Below the pieces are notes generated by a model. The model was not told where the DNA came from. It made no database searches and saw only the letters and a list, made by a program, of their open reading frames with translations. Positions 27,637 to 35,665 of a stretch of 64,000 bases of DNA are shown here, one piece after another. The position numbers and the translations under genes are program-made. How positions within the stretch are numbered: the stretch's first letter is position 1; each line of letters begins with the position of its first letter. This stretch comes from Pigmentibacter sp. JX0631 (lineage in GTDB: Bacteria; Bdellovibrionota_B; Oligoflexia; Silvanigrellales; Silvanigrellaceae). The stretch covers positions 2,070,001 through 2,134,000 of the forward strand of contig NZ_CP123622.1 of NCBI RefSeq assembly GCF_029873255.1, in the 5' to 3' direction.

Positions 27637-28635
27637 TCAAGTTAGGTTTATTTCACTATGCGACCTATCCAGTAATGTCAACAAAGAATCTTGGTTTTTT
27701 TTAAAGTCGTTGGCATTGAACCCTAAGTATTCCTTAATTTTAAGATCTTTTTCAAAAGGGTTCGTAATCTGTTGTAATTTTCTAAAAGCTTGTATTCCAA
27801 GTTTATCAATGATCAAATGCGGTATGGTTGGGACTGGCCAGTCTGTTGCGAACAGTAGACGTTCTCGCAAAAGGGAATTTTGAGCTCTGGCAAAAAGTTT
27901 TAATGCACTCCTTGCTCTGGTGGGATTAAATAAGCCTGAAGTATCCAAGTAGAAATTTTCGTATTTATTAACTAATTCTTCTGCGGCAGAGAGTTGAGTT
28001 GGTGTCCCAGCGTGGGCGGCGATCACTGTTACCCCCATTTCTAGGGCTTTTTTTAGTTTTGAGATATGATTATAGTGATTCCATTCTTTGACAGGTAGAC
28101 CAAACGTATGCTCAGTATCTGTGTGTGATAGTAAAGGAATTTTAAAGGTTCGGAGAGCTTCATAAAAAGGTAAACATAAAGGATTTTCAGGATCTATTCC
28201 CATCATTGAAGGCAGCCATTTTATTAAAAAAGCTTTTTCCTTGTAGCAATATTCGAGTTCTTGTAAAGAATCTTTTCTGTATGGATGAACCGATGCTCCG
28301 AATTCTAAAGTATGTGGAAATTTTGTTTTAACTTCTTTTCCCCAAGAATTAGGAATATACATTTGAATATATTCTTTCAGTTCTTCTCCATTTTCTGTGT
28401 AAATTGAATCTAAACATAAAGTAACAGCTTTGGAAACATGGCTGGAGCTTTCAATAAATTTAGCTATTCTATTGATCCAAAGTAAATCTATATCTGTTAA
28501 TAGTTGTTCCTTTGTGATTTTTTGCATTTTTTTTAACAGAAAAAATGTTGGACGTCTTTCAAATTTTTTTCCGAGAATTATTCCTGATTGGCAACAACCA
28601 TTGCCTGCTAAATGAACATGAAAATCGATTAACAT
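27637..28635 (-). CDS. Amidohydrolase-superfamily (TIM-barrel) protein
   Basis: This 332-residue metal-dependent hydrolase-like protein has an N-terminal HVHLAG (residues 6-11) giving the HxH metal pair. LLSHTDTEH and IAAHAGTP carry further His ligands, and LLFATDWPVP carries the catalytic/metal Asp. The pattern resembles the amidohydrolase-2 group. The substrate is unknown. It lies ten bases after the membrane protein gene, so it is probably the last gene of the three-gene unit 30296-27637, followed by the two tRNAs. Confidence 0.75.
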   Translation of the reverse strand: MLIDFHVHLAGNGCCQSGIILGKKFERRPTFFLLKKMQKITKEQLLTDIDLLWINRIAKFIESSSHVSKAVTLCLDSIYTENGEELKEYIQMYIPNSWGKEVKTKFPHTLEFGASVHPYRKDSLQELEYCYKEKAFLIKWLPSMMGIDPENPLCLPFYEALRTFKIPLLSHTDTEHTFGLPVKEWNHYNHISKLKKALEMGVTVIAAHAGTPTQLSAAEELVNKYENFYLDTSGLFNPTRARSALKLFARAQNSLLRERLLFATDWPVPTIPHLIIDKLGIQAFRKLQQITNPFEKDLKIKEYLGFNANDFKKNQDSLLTLLDRSHSEINLT

Positions 28636-28644
28636 GAGAAAAAC

Positions 28645-29325
28645 CTAATCTTGAAAATGAGCGTTGGGATTACGAACAAATAATTTAAATAAAAAATAAA
28701 AAGTTATCATTATAATAACTCCTTCCCACCCCTCTAACTTAATAATTGGGTGGAAAGACACAAGTGCAATCGCAAAACCTAAACTGCTTAAAAGCCAGCA
28801 TGCAATAAGAACCCACTTGCAGATAAAAAAAGCACGCCAAGATAGAAGAAAATTTGCAGGAAGAATTGATAAATGTTTTTTTAATCTATTTTCAATAATT
28901 TGCGAACGCCAAAAATGATAGTATAAAGAAATTATACAAAGCTTGCTAAAACCTAGCGCCAATATGTCTTTTACTCCAGAAGTAGTATATGATAAAAGTA
29001 AATATGCACATATAAATAAGGTCATAATAATGTTTGATGGTGTTTTTGGCTTTTCAAAGTGATAACATATATGTAAATATATTCTTGATAAAAAAATATT
29101 ATATGCAATTAAAAAAATACTTATTAATATCAGAATAGAAGAAATTTCAAAGAAAGTAAAATTTTTTGAAAGTAAAATTTTTAAAGCTATACCTTCAGAA
29201 ACACTTAGAAAAATTAAAAAAGTAACAGAAAAAATTAATACCAGAAATATTGAAAGTCTTTTTTTTAATAAATGTTGTTTTCTTTTGTAGTAGTCAGAAC
29301 TTAGTTCTCTGATTTTGTCTTCCAC
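28645..29325 (-). CDS. Unidentified polytopic membrane protein
   Basis: This 226-residue protein is not recognised. A basic N-terminus (YYKRKQHLLKKR) precedes about six hydrophobic segments, for example FLVLIFSVTFLIFLSV and ISSILILISIFLIAYNIFL. Such a layout suggests an inner-membrane protein. Its start lies 25 bases inside the end of the upstream gene, so it is translationally coupled to the 331-residue protein. Confidence 0.6.
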   Translation of the reverse strand: MEDKIRELSSDYYKRKQHLLKKRLSIFLVLIFSVTFLIFLSVSEGIALKILLSKNFTFFEISSILILISIFLIAYNIFLSRIYLHICYHFEKPKTPSNIIMTLFICAYLLLSYTTSGVKDILALGFSKLCIISLYYHFWRSQIIENRLKKHLSILPANFLLSWRAFFICKWVLIACWLLSSLGFAIALVSFHPIIKLEGWEGVIIMITFYFLFKLFVRNPNAHFQD

Positions 29326-30296
29326 TCTGAGAAAATCCTTTCGATATTATCTAACTTATTTTGTCCTAATGTTAATAATTCTATAAGTCGGTCAAAAGCG
29401 CCAATTTTATTGGCTTCAATAAAACGTTCATCTTTAGCAATATTGAAACTTGGTTCCATAGCCTCTTGTAAAGATATCTTGTTTTCATCTAGACTTTTCT
29501 TAAATGTTATTGAATAATTAGAAATATTGTAGAAGTCGCTTTTTTTAATTGAAATAAGATGTTGTTTTGAAAATACTACAAGTGCATTATTTGCTAATAT
29601 TAAATCATTGATAAATTGCTCGAAAGCATGTAATTCCATATTACTACCTGATCGTAAACGAAAAAAAGTATCTTCAAGACTCAATACAATTAATTTGTTC
29701 TTGGGTAAAACATTATGAAAAAAATCAAATTGTTTTTTCTTGTTTTCATGATAAACTTGTTCAATATTTTTCATATAATATTTTCTAACATCACTCCAAA
29801 ATAATAGTGTTGCAAAACTGTTTTCAAATAGAAAAGCAAAAGGATATTTAATTATTGTAGAGTTTTTTTCTAAGTAAAATAAAGAAGAAAGACATTTTAT
29901 CATAAAAGCTATTACTTTTTGATTGATTTCTAAAGTGGATGAGCAATTTTGCCAAGCAATCAATTTACTGCCCACCATTCCTTTCTTTAAGGGCCAAATA
30001 GGTTCAAGCTTTTCAGCTAAAAGATGAAAAGCATTTTGTTTTAAAAGAATTTGTTCAAACCTGACACAATTGCATACTTCTTGATAAGGTGCTGAATTGG
30101 GGGTTGGAAAATTTAAGATATATCCTTCACATTCAGATAGATTTGGTTTTTTGTCCTTATTTTTACAAAAATTTTCGCTAATAAAGTCTTTCAAAGAAGA
30201 GTTTTTCTTACTAGCTTGATTTTTTTTGCTTTTTTTTACTACTTCATTAATTTCAAAAACAATAGTCTTTAATATTTGTTCCTGTATGAAACTCAT
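29301..30296 (-). CDS. Unidentified 331-residue protein
   Basis: No family was recognised. The protein is soluble, Lys/Phe/Asn-rich, without signal or membrane segments, and mainly helical by appearance. A Cys cluster (CEGYILNF and VCNCVRF, about 55-80) is the only striking feature. AAGGGA lies nine bases before the ATG. It overlaps the downstream membrane protein gene by 25 bases, and its ATG overlaps the stop of a possible small upstream frame (ATGA). Confidence 0.6.
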   Translation of the reverse strand: MSFIQEQILKTIVFEINEVVKKSKKNQASKKNSSLKDFISENFCKNKDKKPNLSECEGYILNFPTPNSAPYQEVCNCVRFEQILLKQNAFHLLAEKLEPIWPLKKGMVGSKLIAWQNCSSTLEINQKVIAFMIKCLSSLFYLEKNSTIIKYPFAFLFENSFATLLFWSDVRKYYMKNIEQVYHENKKKQFDFFHNVLPKNKLIVLSLEDTFFRLRSGSNMELHAFEQFINDLILANNALVVFSKQHLISIKKSDFYNISNYSITFKKSLDENKISLQEAMEPSFNIAKDERFIEANKIGAFDRLIELLTLGQNKLDNIERIFSEWKTKSEN

Positions 30297-30388
30297 GAAT
30301 ATTTGTCCCTTATGAATAATTTCAGATATTCAGGAAAACTCATTTTTGTGACGAGTCTTTGACGATCTAGATTAATAACCACATCCAC
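30293..30388 (-). CDS. Possible small protein overlapping the 331-residue gene
   Basis: A protein-like open frame ends in TGA at 30293, sharing an ATGA with the next gene. From a GTG at 30388 it encodes 31 residues including NLDRQRLVTKMSFPEYLKLF (shown in part). The open frame extends upstream to a TGA without a good start or ribosome site. It may be a real small coupled gene, the remnant of a longer one, or chance. Confidence 0.3.
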   Translation of the reverse strand: MDVVINLDRQRLVTKMSFPEYLKLFIRDKYS

Positions 30389-30448
30389 ATTAAACTTTAA
30401 ACAATAATTTAGAAGTTTTGCATGAGTTTTTCTAGATGGAGTTCAAAT

Positions 30449-31573
30449 ATGAAAACGCATTGCTTATCCTTTCAAAGTATAAGTAAGCTATTCCTCCATT
30501 TTTGTTGGATTTGTCTATCAATTTACAATCCTTTTGTTTTTTCACAAGTGAAAACAGACAAAAATTGGGAAAATAATACTGTCGATGATCAGAAGGACAT
30601 TCAAATAGTAGCAGAAAATGATATACCAGATAAACTCTCTGGAAATCAATTATCTGAACCTTTGTCTAGTAATCAAACAAAAATACCAGCTGCATTGATC
30701 AGTTTAGGCTGGAAAGCATCAGATTATGCCCTTATTGTTGAAAAATTACTACATAAATTAACAGTTTATCGTTCAAATTTTAATGGTGGTTATGATATTA
30801 TAAAAAGCTATCAGGCTATTACAGGAAAAAAACAAGGTGATAAAAAATATGTAGGCGATAAAAAAACTCCAGAAGGAGTATATTTTATTACTGGAAAAAT
30901 TACAGGTGGAAAATTACCTCCTAAGTATGGTCCAGGAGCTTTAACATTGGATTATCCAAATATTTTTGATCAAAGATCTAGTAAAACGGGATATGGGATT
31001 TGGATACATGGCGTTGAAGACGACACTAGAGTTTTAAAACCTTTTGATACTGACGGTTGTGTTGCACTCAGAAATCAAGATTGGAAAGATTTGGAAAAAT
31101 ATATTACTATCTTTGAAACTCCGGTAATAATTACCAATGAAATGTTTTACTTAAATTCAAACCAAAGTTTGTTAGAGGCAAAAAATCAAATTCATTCTTT
31201 ACTCGATGCTTGGAAAAAGGCATGGGAAAATTCAGATTTAAATTCATACTTATCTTTTTATTCTGATACATTTCATACTTTAGGAAAAAATAAGAAACAA
31301 TGGCTAGAATATAAAAAGATTATTTCTGCAAGTCGAAAAGGAAAAATAAGCATTGAAATAAGTGATCCCAAAATTGTTGCTTATGGAGATCAGCTTTTTG
31401 TCTCGTTTTTGCAACGTTACAAGTCTTCTGAAAAAGTTGATTTTGGTAGAAAATTTCTTTATTTAAAGAAAGAAAATAATGTGTTTAAAATAATTTCTGA
31501 GAAATGGTATGAAGAAGAGCAGAATCCAGAACTGTTGAGTGCATTAATAAGGCAAAATAATGAATACAAGTAG
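30449..31573 (+). CDS. Csd6/Pgp2-like L,D-transpeptidase-family protein with NTF2-like domain
   Basis: The ATG at 30449 follows GGAG by seven bases and is preferred over the ATG at 30422. The product of 374 residues has an N-terminal signal-like hydrophobic segment. A YkuD catalytic domain follows, with IWIHGVED and TDGCVALRN (His ~187, Cys ~204), and the C-terminal ~115 residues look NTF2/SnoaL-like (LLDAWKKAWENSDLNSYLSF). The same YkuD plus NTF2-like architecture in H. pylori Csd6 and C. jejuni Pgp2 trims tetrapeptides to tripeptides and is required for helical cell shape. L,D-carboxypeptidase activity here is inferred. Confidence 0.8.
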   Translation: MKTHCLSFQSISKLFLHFCWICLSIYNPFVFSQVKTDKNWENNTVDDQKDIQIVAENDIPDKLSGNQLSEPLSSNQTKIPAALISLGWKASDYALIVEKLLHKLTVYRSNFNGGYDIIKSYQAITGKKQGDKKYVGDKKTPEGVYFITGKITGGKLPPKYGPGALTLDYPNIFDQRSSKTGYGIWIHGVEDDTRVLKPFDTDGCVALRNQDWKDLEKYITIFETPVIITNEMFYLNSNQSLLEAKNQIHSLLDAWKKAWENSDLNSYLSFYSDTFHTLGKNKKQWLEYKKIISASRKGKISIEISDPKIVAYGDQLFVSFLQRYKSSEKVDFGRKFLYLKKENNVFKIISEKWYEEEQNPELLSALIRQNNEYK

Positions 31574-32387
31574 TGCGAATAAAAAAGGGAATTCGAGGAA
31601 ATTTAATTTAATTTTTTTTATTGATTCAGAAAAAACATATCACTTTAAATTCAATTATATTTTACTTAAAATTTTTCTTTCTTTATTTTTAGTCATAATT
31701 ATTCTTGCAATATTTTCTATTTTCATTTCAATTAATATTTACAAAAAAAATATTAGTTTTGAAAAATATATAACATCTGTAAAAAAAGAAGTTATAGAAT
31801 TTTATATTGAGAAAGAAAAAAATAATGAAAATAAAGAAAATATGGTATTTAATAACAACATTAAAGATGATTCTGAAAAATTAAAAATAACTGATATTGA
31901 TCAATCTGATCCAAACAAAACAATGGTTACCGAAAATGTAGAAACAAGCAAAGCTTCTTCTAATAAAAAGGGAAATCTTGAAGTAGAAAAAAATAATATC
32001 AGTAATGAAATAAATGTATTAAAAGACACAATGGTAAAATTAGAAAACTCTAAAATACTTCAAGAGCAAAATCAAACTAAGATTTATTTTAATTTATCAA
32101 ATATAAATCAGAATAAATCACCTCTTTCAGGGAGCGTATGCGCTGTAATAATAGGGACAAATTTAAAAAAAGAAACTATTATTTTCAAAATTCCAGAAAA
32201 GCTTATTTTAAACAGTAATAATATTCCAATAAATTGTAACGACGGGGAAAAAGTTAAATTTAGTAGATTAAGACCAACTGAATTTCATGTTAATGCAGGA
32301 AAATTAGATTTTTTAATTAAACAAGTAAACATCTATTTCTATCATAAAAATCTTAATGGGATAATTCTTAACACTATTAACAATTAA
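31560..32387 (+). CDS. Unidentified bitopic membrane protein
   Basis: This 275-residue protein has a basic cytoplasmic N-terminus, one membrane helix (about 33-57) and a Lys/Glu/Asn-rich, partly coiled-coil linker. A small C-terminal globular part begins near SGSVCAVIIGTNL (about 190). No family was recognised. It overlaps the end of the Csd6-like gene by 14 bases, which suggests translational coupling and a joint envelope role. Confidence 0.55.
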   Translation: MNTSSANKKGNSRKFNLIFFIDSEKTYHFKFNYILLKIFLSLFLVIIILAIFSIFISINIYKKNISFEKYITSVKKEVIEFYIEKEKNNENKENMVFNNNIKDDSEKLKITDIDQSDPNKTMVTENVETSKASSNKKGNLEVEKNNISNEINVLKDTMVKLENSKILQEQNQTKIYFNLSNINQNKSPLSGSVCAVIIGTNLKKETIIFKIPEKLILNSNNIPINCNDGEKVKFSRLRPTEFHVNAGKLDFLIKQVNIYFYHKNLNGIILNTINN

Positions 32388-32469
32388 TTAAAGCATGTCA
32401 ATTATTTGATGTGGAAAAAAAAACCTACATGACGATAGCTTTTCTGTTCATTAGCAAGAGGCTATTTGC

Positions 32470-33228
32470 ATGTTTTATAAACGTTTTATTCTCATTACCG
32501 AATTACTATTGCTGTTTGGTTTCGTAACTTCTTGCGGAATGCCTGAAAAGGTTATCCAATTTAATGACTTTACTGGTGACGTAAATCAACCAATTGTTTT
32601 TGCTAATGGTTGGGGACAAAATTACAGTTACCCTGTAACTGTAGATATTAGTACCGCTATTACTAGTGAAAATTCAAATTTGGCTACTTATATTCAAAAT
32701 GCCGTAAATACTTGGAATAGCGCTATTGGACGGACAATTTTAACTATTAGAACTGGAGTTGTTTCAAAAACGGGAAATGATTTTAAAGGGCTATTTTCAG
32801 TTTTGCAAGATTCCTATCATGCGTTATATTATGATCAATTATCTGGAAGTAATGGTGGATGGTTATCAAATACTGGGAAACCTTCGACAACAATTGCTAC
32901 CACTGCTTATACTGCAACTCAAGGTACAATTTTAAATGCAAGTATACGATTTAATCGAGATACTTATTACTTTGATGATATAACAACAAACTATAATTCT
33001 GCTCAAATTATTGCAGATATGGAAAGCATTATATTGCATGAACTAGGGCATTTTTTAGGGCTTGGGCATGTCACAGAAACAAACAGCATTATGTATCCAA
33101 ATTATTCACCTGGGCATACTGTTGGAAGCTCCTATAGCTCTATACGCTGTGTTTCTGCAAATGATTTGACAAGAATACGCTCCATATATTCAGGTGGTTC
33201 TGCATCTACTGCTTGTTTAAATCCCTAA
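32470..33228 (+). CDS. Matrixin-like zinc metalloprotease lipoprotein
   Basis: This 252-residue protein has a signal peptide with lipobox VTSC (Cys22) and a metzincin catalytic site, HELGHFLGLGH (190-200), giving three zinc His and the catalytic Glu191. SIMYP (206-210) forms the Met-turn. The HExxHxxGxxH plus Met-turn pattern places it in the M10/M12 metzincins, most like matrixins. No obvious pro-peptide cysteine switch is present. It is probably anchored to a membrane, facing the periplasm or outside. Its 3' end overlaps the methyltransferase gene by 12 bases in convergent orientation. Confidence 0.85.
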   Translation: MFYKRFILITELLLLFGFVTSCGMPEKVIQFNDFTGDVNQPIVFANGWGQNYSYPVTVDISTAITSENSNLATYIQNAVNTWNSAIGRTILTIRTGVVSKTGNDFKGLFSVLQDSYHALYYDQLSGSNGGWLSNTGKPSTTIATTAYTATQGTILNASIRFNRDTYYFDDITTNYNSAQIIADMESIILHELGHFLGLGHVTETNSIMYPNYSPGHTVGSSYSSIRCVSANDLTRIRSIYSGGSASTACLNP

Positions 33229-34167
33229 TTTTTTTAAAATCCACGCCTGATGAATTTTTTCATTTCTAAAATCTAGAGGAATTGTTTTTTTTGTCACATT
33301 TTCAATGTGAAAAAAATTTTTAAGATTTTCTTCATCCAATTTAAATGACTTTAAATTATTACTAAAAAATATCTGACCATTTAGTTTTAACATTTTTGAG
33401 CATTGTTTAAGAAGGAATAAATGATCTTGTTGCACATCAAAGCTTTCAAACATTTTTTTAGAATTTGAAAATGAAGGTGGATCTAAAAAAATAAAATCAT
33501 AAATTTTTTCTTCAGATATTTCAGTAAGCCATTGCAGAACGTTGGCTCTAATGAACTGATGTTTACTTATATCAATATTATTTAGTTTAAAATTTTCTAT
33601 TGCCCATTGAATGTAGGTATTGCTCATGTCAATTGTTGTAACCTTTTTTGCTCCACCTAAAGCGGCAGCTACACTAACTGAACCAGTATAAGCAAACAGA
33701 TTTAAAATAGATAGATCTTTGCTCATTGAACGAATCATTTGGCGAGATTTGCGATGATCTAAAAATAGCCCGCAGTCTAAATAATCTGAGAGATTTATTA
33801 GGAAATTCATATTTTTTTCAGTCACAATTTCAGTTACTTTTTTGCTATCTTGTTTTTCGTACTGTGATAATCCTTTTTGTTTCTTTCGAGATTTTAAGAA
33901 AATTTTATTTTCATCTATTCCAAAAAACGCAATTAATTCTAGTAAACTTAATTTTAATTTTTCAGCATCTTTTTCAGCAAATTCAATTTGATAATTAGGG
34001 GTTTCATATTTATATAATACTATATTACCAGCATAAAAATCAATGGTATATGGATATTGAGGGATATCTTTATCATAAATTCTATAGGCAGTTATATTCT
34101 CTCTTTTTGCCCATTTACTTAAATTTGCATAATTTTTTTTAACTCTGTTAATAAACATTGATTCCAT
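33217..34167 (-). CDS. RlmK-like class I 23S rRNA methyltransferase
   Basis: This 316-residue SAM-dependent methyltransferase has NLFAYTGSVSVAAALGGA for cofactor binding, TTIDMSNTYIQWA, and FIFLDPPSFSNSKKM. It ends with FDVQQDHLFLLKQ and IFFSNNLKSFKLD. These segments closely match the C-terminal (RlmK) half of E. coli RlmKL, which makes m7G2069 in 23S rRNA. Here it is a stand-alone protein without the RlmL (m2G2445) half. The N-terminal ~100 residues contain the RlmK-type substrate part with YPYTIDFYAGNIVLY. Confidence 0.8.
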   Translation of the reverse strand: MESMFINRVKKNYANLSKWAKRENITAYRIYDKDIPQYPYTIDFYAGNIVLYKYETPNYQIEFAEKDAEKLKLSLLELIAFFGIDENKIFLKSRKKQKGLSQYEKQDSKKVTEIVTEKNMNFLINLSDYLDCGLFLDHRKSRQMIRSMSKDLSILNLFAYTGSVSVAAALGGAKKVTTIDMSNTYIQWAIENFKLNNIDISKHQFIRANVLQWLTEISEEKIYDFIFLDPPSFSNSKKMFESFDVQQDHLFLLKQCSKMLKLNGQIFFSNNLKSFKLDEENLKNFFHIENVTKKTIPLDFRNEKIHQAWILKKLGI

Positions 34168-34188
34168 TTTATTCCAACTTTGAAATTT

Positions 34189-35115
34189 TTAAAAAAGGAT
34201 AAGCTCGCCTTCTTCTACAATCACTTGTAGTTTTTCAGGCTCGACTGTAACAGGAGTGTCATTAATTTCAAGACAAAATTCAACAAAAATTCCAGCAACT
34301 TTTTCATATAAAAATGGGATGACTAGAACTGGAGCAGAACTTTTATAATCTAGGATATGATATTGCTCGGAAAGAATTGTTGGTACTGTTATTTCAAAAG
34401 ACATACTTTTTTTCTTTAAAAACTGTTGTTTAGCTCGACCCATAATTTGGTTACAAAGTTCACCACACATATCTGAAATAGCTGCTTCATCTGCAACAGC
34501 ATTTGGACCTAACATTTTAAATAGACAAGATGCGAGTATTTTACGAGTTACATTGATTGACATAGAACCTTTTATTTGAGGACTGGAAAGGCCAATAACT
34601 GCACTAATTTCGCTTAAACTTTCATTTCCTGTTTTTAAGAATGGTCGACCAGCTGCGATAGAGATATTTCCAATTGAATCAAAAATATGAATTGTAGATT
34701 CAAGAAATATTTTTAAAATATCAGGTTCAAATGCTCCGTAATCACCTTTATTTGGATTTATAGCATATTTTATTTTATCTGAAAGAAGCTTATATCGGTA
34801 TGGCTTAACAAAAATGTAATTTATTCCTAAAGAACTAAATTTATTTAAATCTTCTTTATTTGGTGTTGAAGTTGTAATTATAATGTGTGTATTAGAGTGA
34901 AGTGGATTTTTTAAAAATGCATTTGCGATTTCAATGTAAGACATATCTTTAAAATTTTGATCAATCACAGCAACATCAAATTTTCCTTGTGATAAAATTT
35001 CATTCAAAGGCTTTGATTTTTCATAAAAGGTAGCCTCATGTCCCTCAATGCTTAAGAAATGACTTAAGTTTTCAATCGATTTTTTTGATGATTCAGCTAT
35101 AAATAACTTAGCCAT
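34189..35115 (-). CDS. Response regulator fused to a CheX-type phosphatase domain
   Basis: The ATG at 35115 has GGAAAG upstream and is preferred over 35127. The 308-residue product has a receiver domain (about 1-120; phospho-acceptor region VAVIDQNF) and a CheX/CheC-like domain (about 140-300). The latter has DEAAISDMCGELCNQIMGRA, where Glu and Asn match the phosphatase helix motif. CheX dephosphorylates CheY-P in chemotaxis. The receiver could control the phosphatase. It lies 21 bases upstream of the RlmK-like gene on the same strand. Confidence 0.8.
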   Translation of the reverse strand: MAKLFIAESSKKSIENLSHFLSIEGHEATFYEKSKPLNEILSQGKFDVAVIDQNFKDMSYIEIANAFLKNPLHSNTHIIITTSTPNKEDLNKFSSLGINYIFVKPYRYKLLSDKIKYAINPNKGDYGAFEPDILKIFLESTIHIFDSIGNISIAAGRPFLKTGNESLSEISAVIGLSSPQIKGSMSINVTRKILASCLFKMLGPNAVADEAAISDMCGELCNQIMGRAKQQFLKKKSMSFEITVPTILSEQYHILDYKSSAPVLVIPFLYEKVAGIFVEFCLEINDTPVTVEPEKLQVIVEEGELILF

Positions 35116-35174
35116 GTTACTTTCCAAGAGAATCTTCCATTAATATAAGAAAATAGTATACCTGTAATTCCATG

Positions 35175-35546
35175 TTAGTTATCCACTCTAGGTAAAGCAT
35201 ATTCTTCAAATAGTGACCAACAGCGCATATCTTTACTATAAAATGCCAACATTATTCCAACTTCTGACCAATATTTGTATCTTGCGTTCCAGTAAGTGTA
35301 GTAACGTAAATATAAATTAGATGTTTTACCGCTAACCATTGAATCTGGTGTAGGAAGAAAATCATCTATAAAGTAACATTCACCAGCTTGTTCTAAACGT
35401 AAAAATGGTAAATTAACTGGAGCAGGAGGAGGTCCTCTTACAACAGGAGGAGTGCTACAGCTATTTATTAAAAGAACAAAAAGAGTAAAAAAGACAAGTC
35501 TTTCTAGTCTTCTCTTTTTTGTGTATGTTGTTAAAAGCTGTTGCAT
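35175..35546 (-). CDS. Small putative lipoprotein
   Basis: This 123-residue protein has a basic N-terminus (TKKRRLER), a hydrophobic segment and lipobox INSC (Cys30), followed by a Pro-rich stretch (STPPVVRGPPPAPV). The mature part has many aromatic residues (LRYYTYWNARYKYWSE). No family was recognised. AAAGGG lies at good spacing before the ATG but is part of an inverted repeat (35551-35585). Confidence 0.65.
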   Translation of the reverse strand: MQQLLTTYTKKRRLERLVFFTLFVLLINSCSTPPVVRGPPPAPVNLPFLRLEQAGECYFIDDFLPTPDSMVSGKTSNLYLRYYTYWNARYKYWSEVGIMLAFYSKDMRCWSLFEEYALPRVDN

Positions 35547-35550
35547 TTAT

Positions 35551-35585
35551 AACCCTTTCCCTCTGCACGCTTCATCGGAAAGGTT
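35551..35585 (-). promoter_or_regulatory. Inverted repeat covering the lipoprotein gene's ribosome site
   Basis: On the minus strand AACCTTTCC and GGAAAGGGTT can pair, with one bulged base, around a 16-base loop. The second arm contains the ribosome site of the lipoprotein gene. Folding would hide it. This may be a translation switch or a chance repeat in purine-rich DNA. Confidence 0.4.
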
Positions 35586-35665
35586 TGTAATTTGCTTAAT
35601 TAATTAGAAAATTACTTATTTAACAGCATGACAAATTGCTGACTTTGGTCTTTAGAAAGGTGGAA

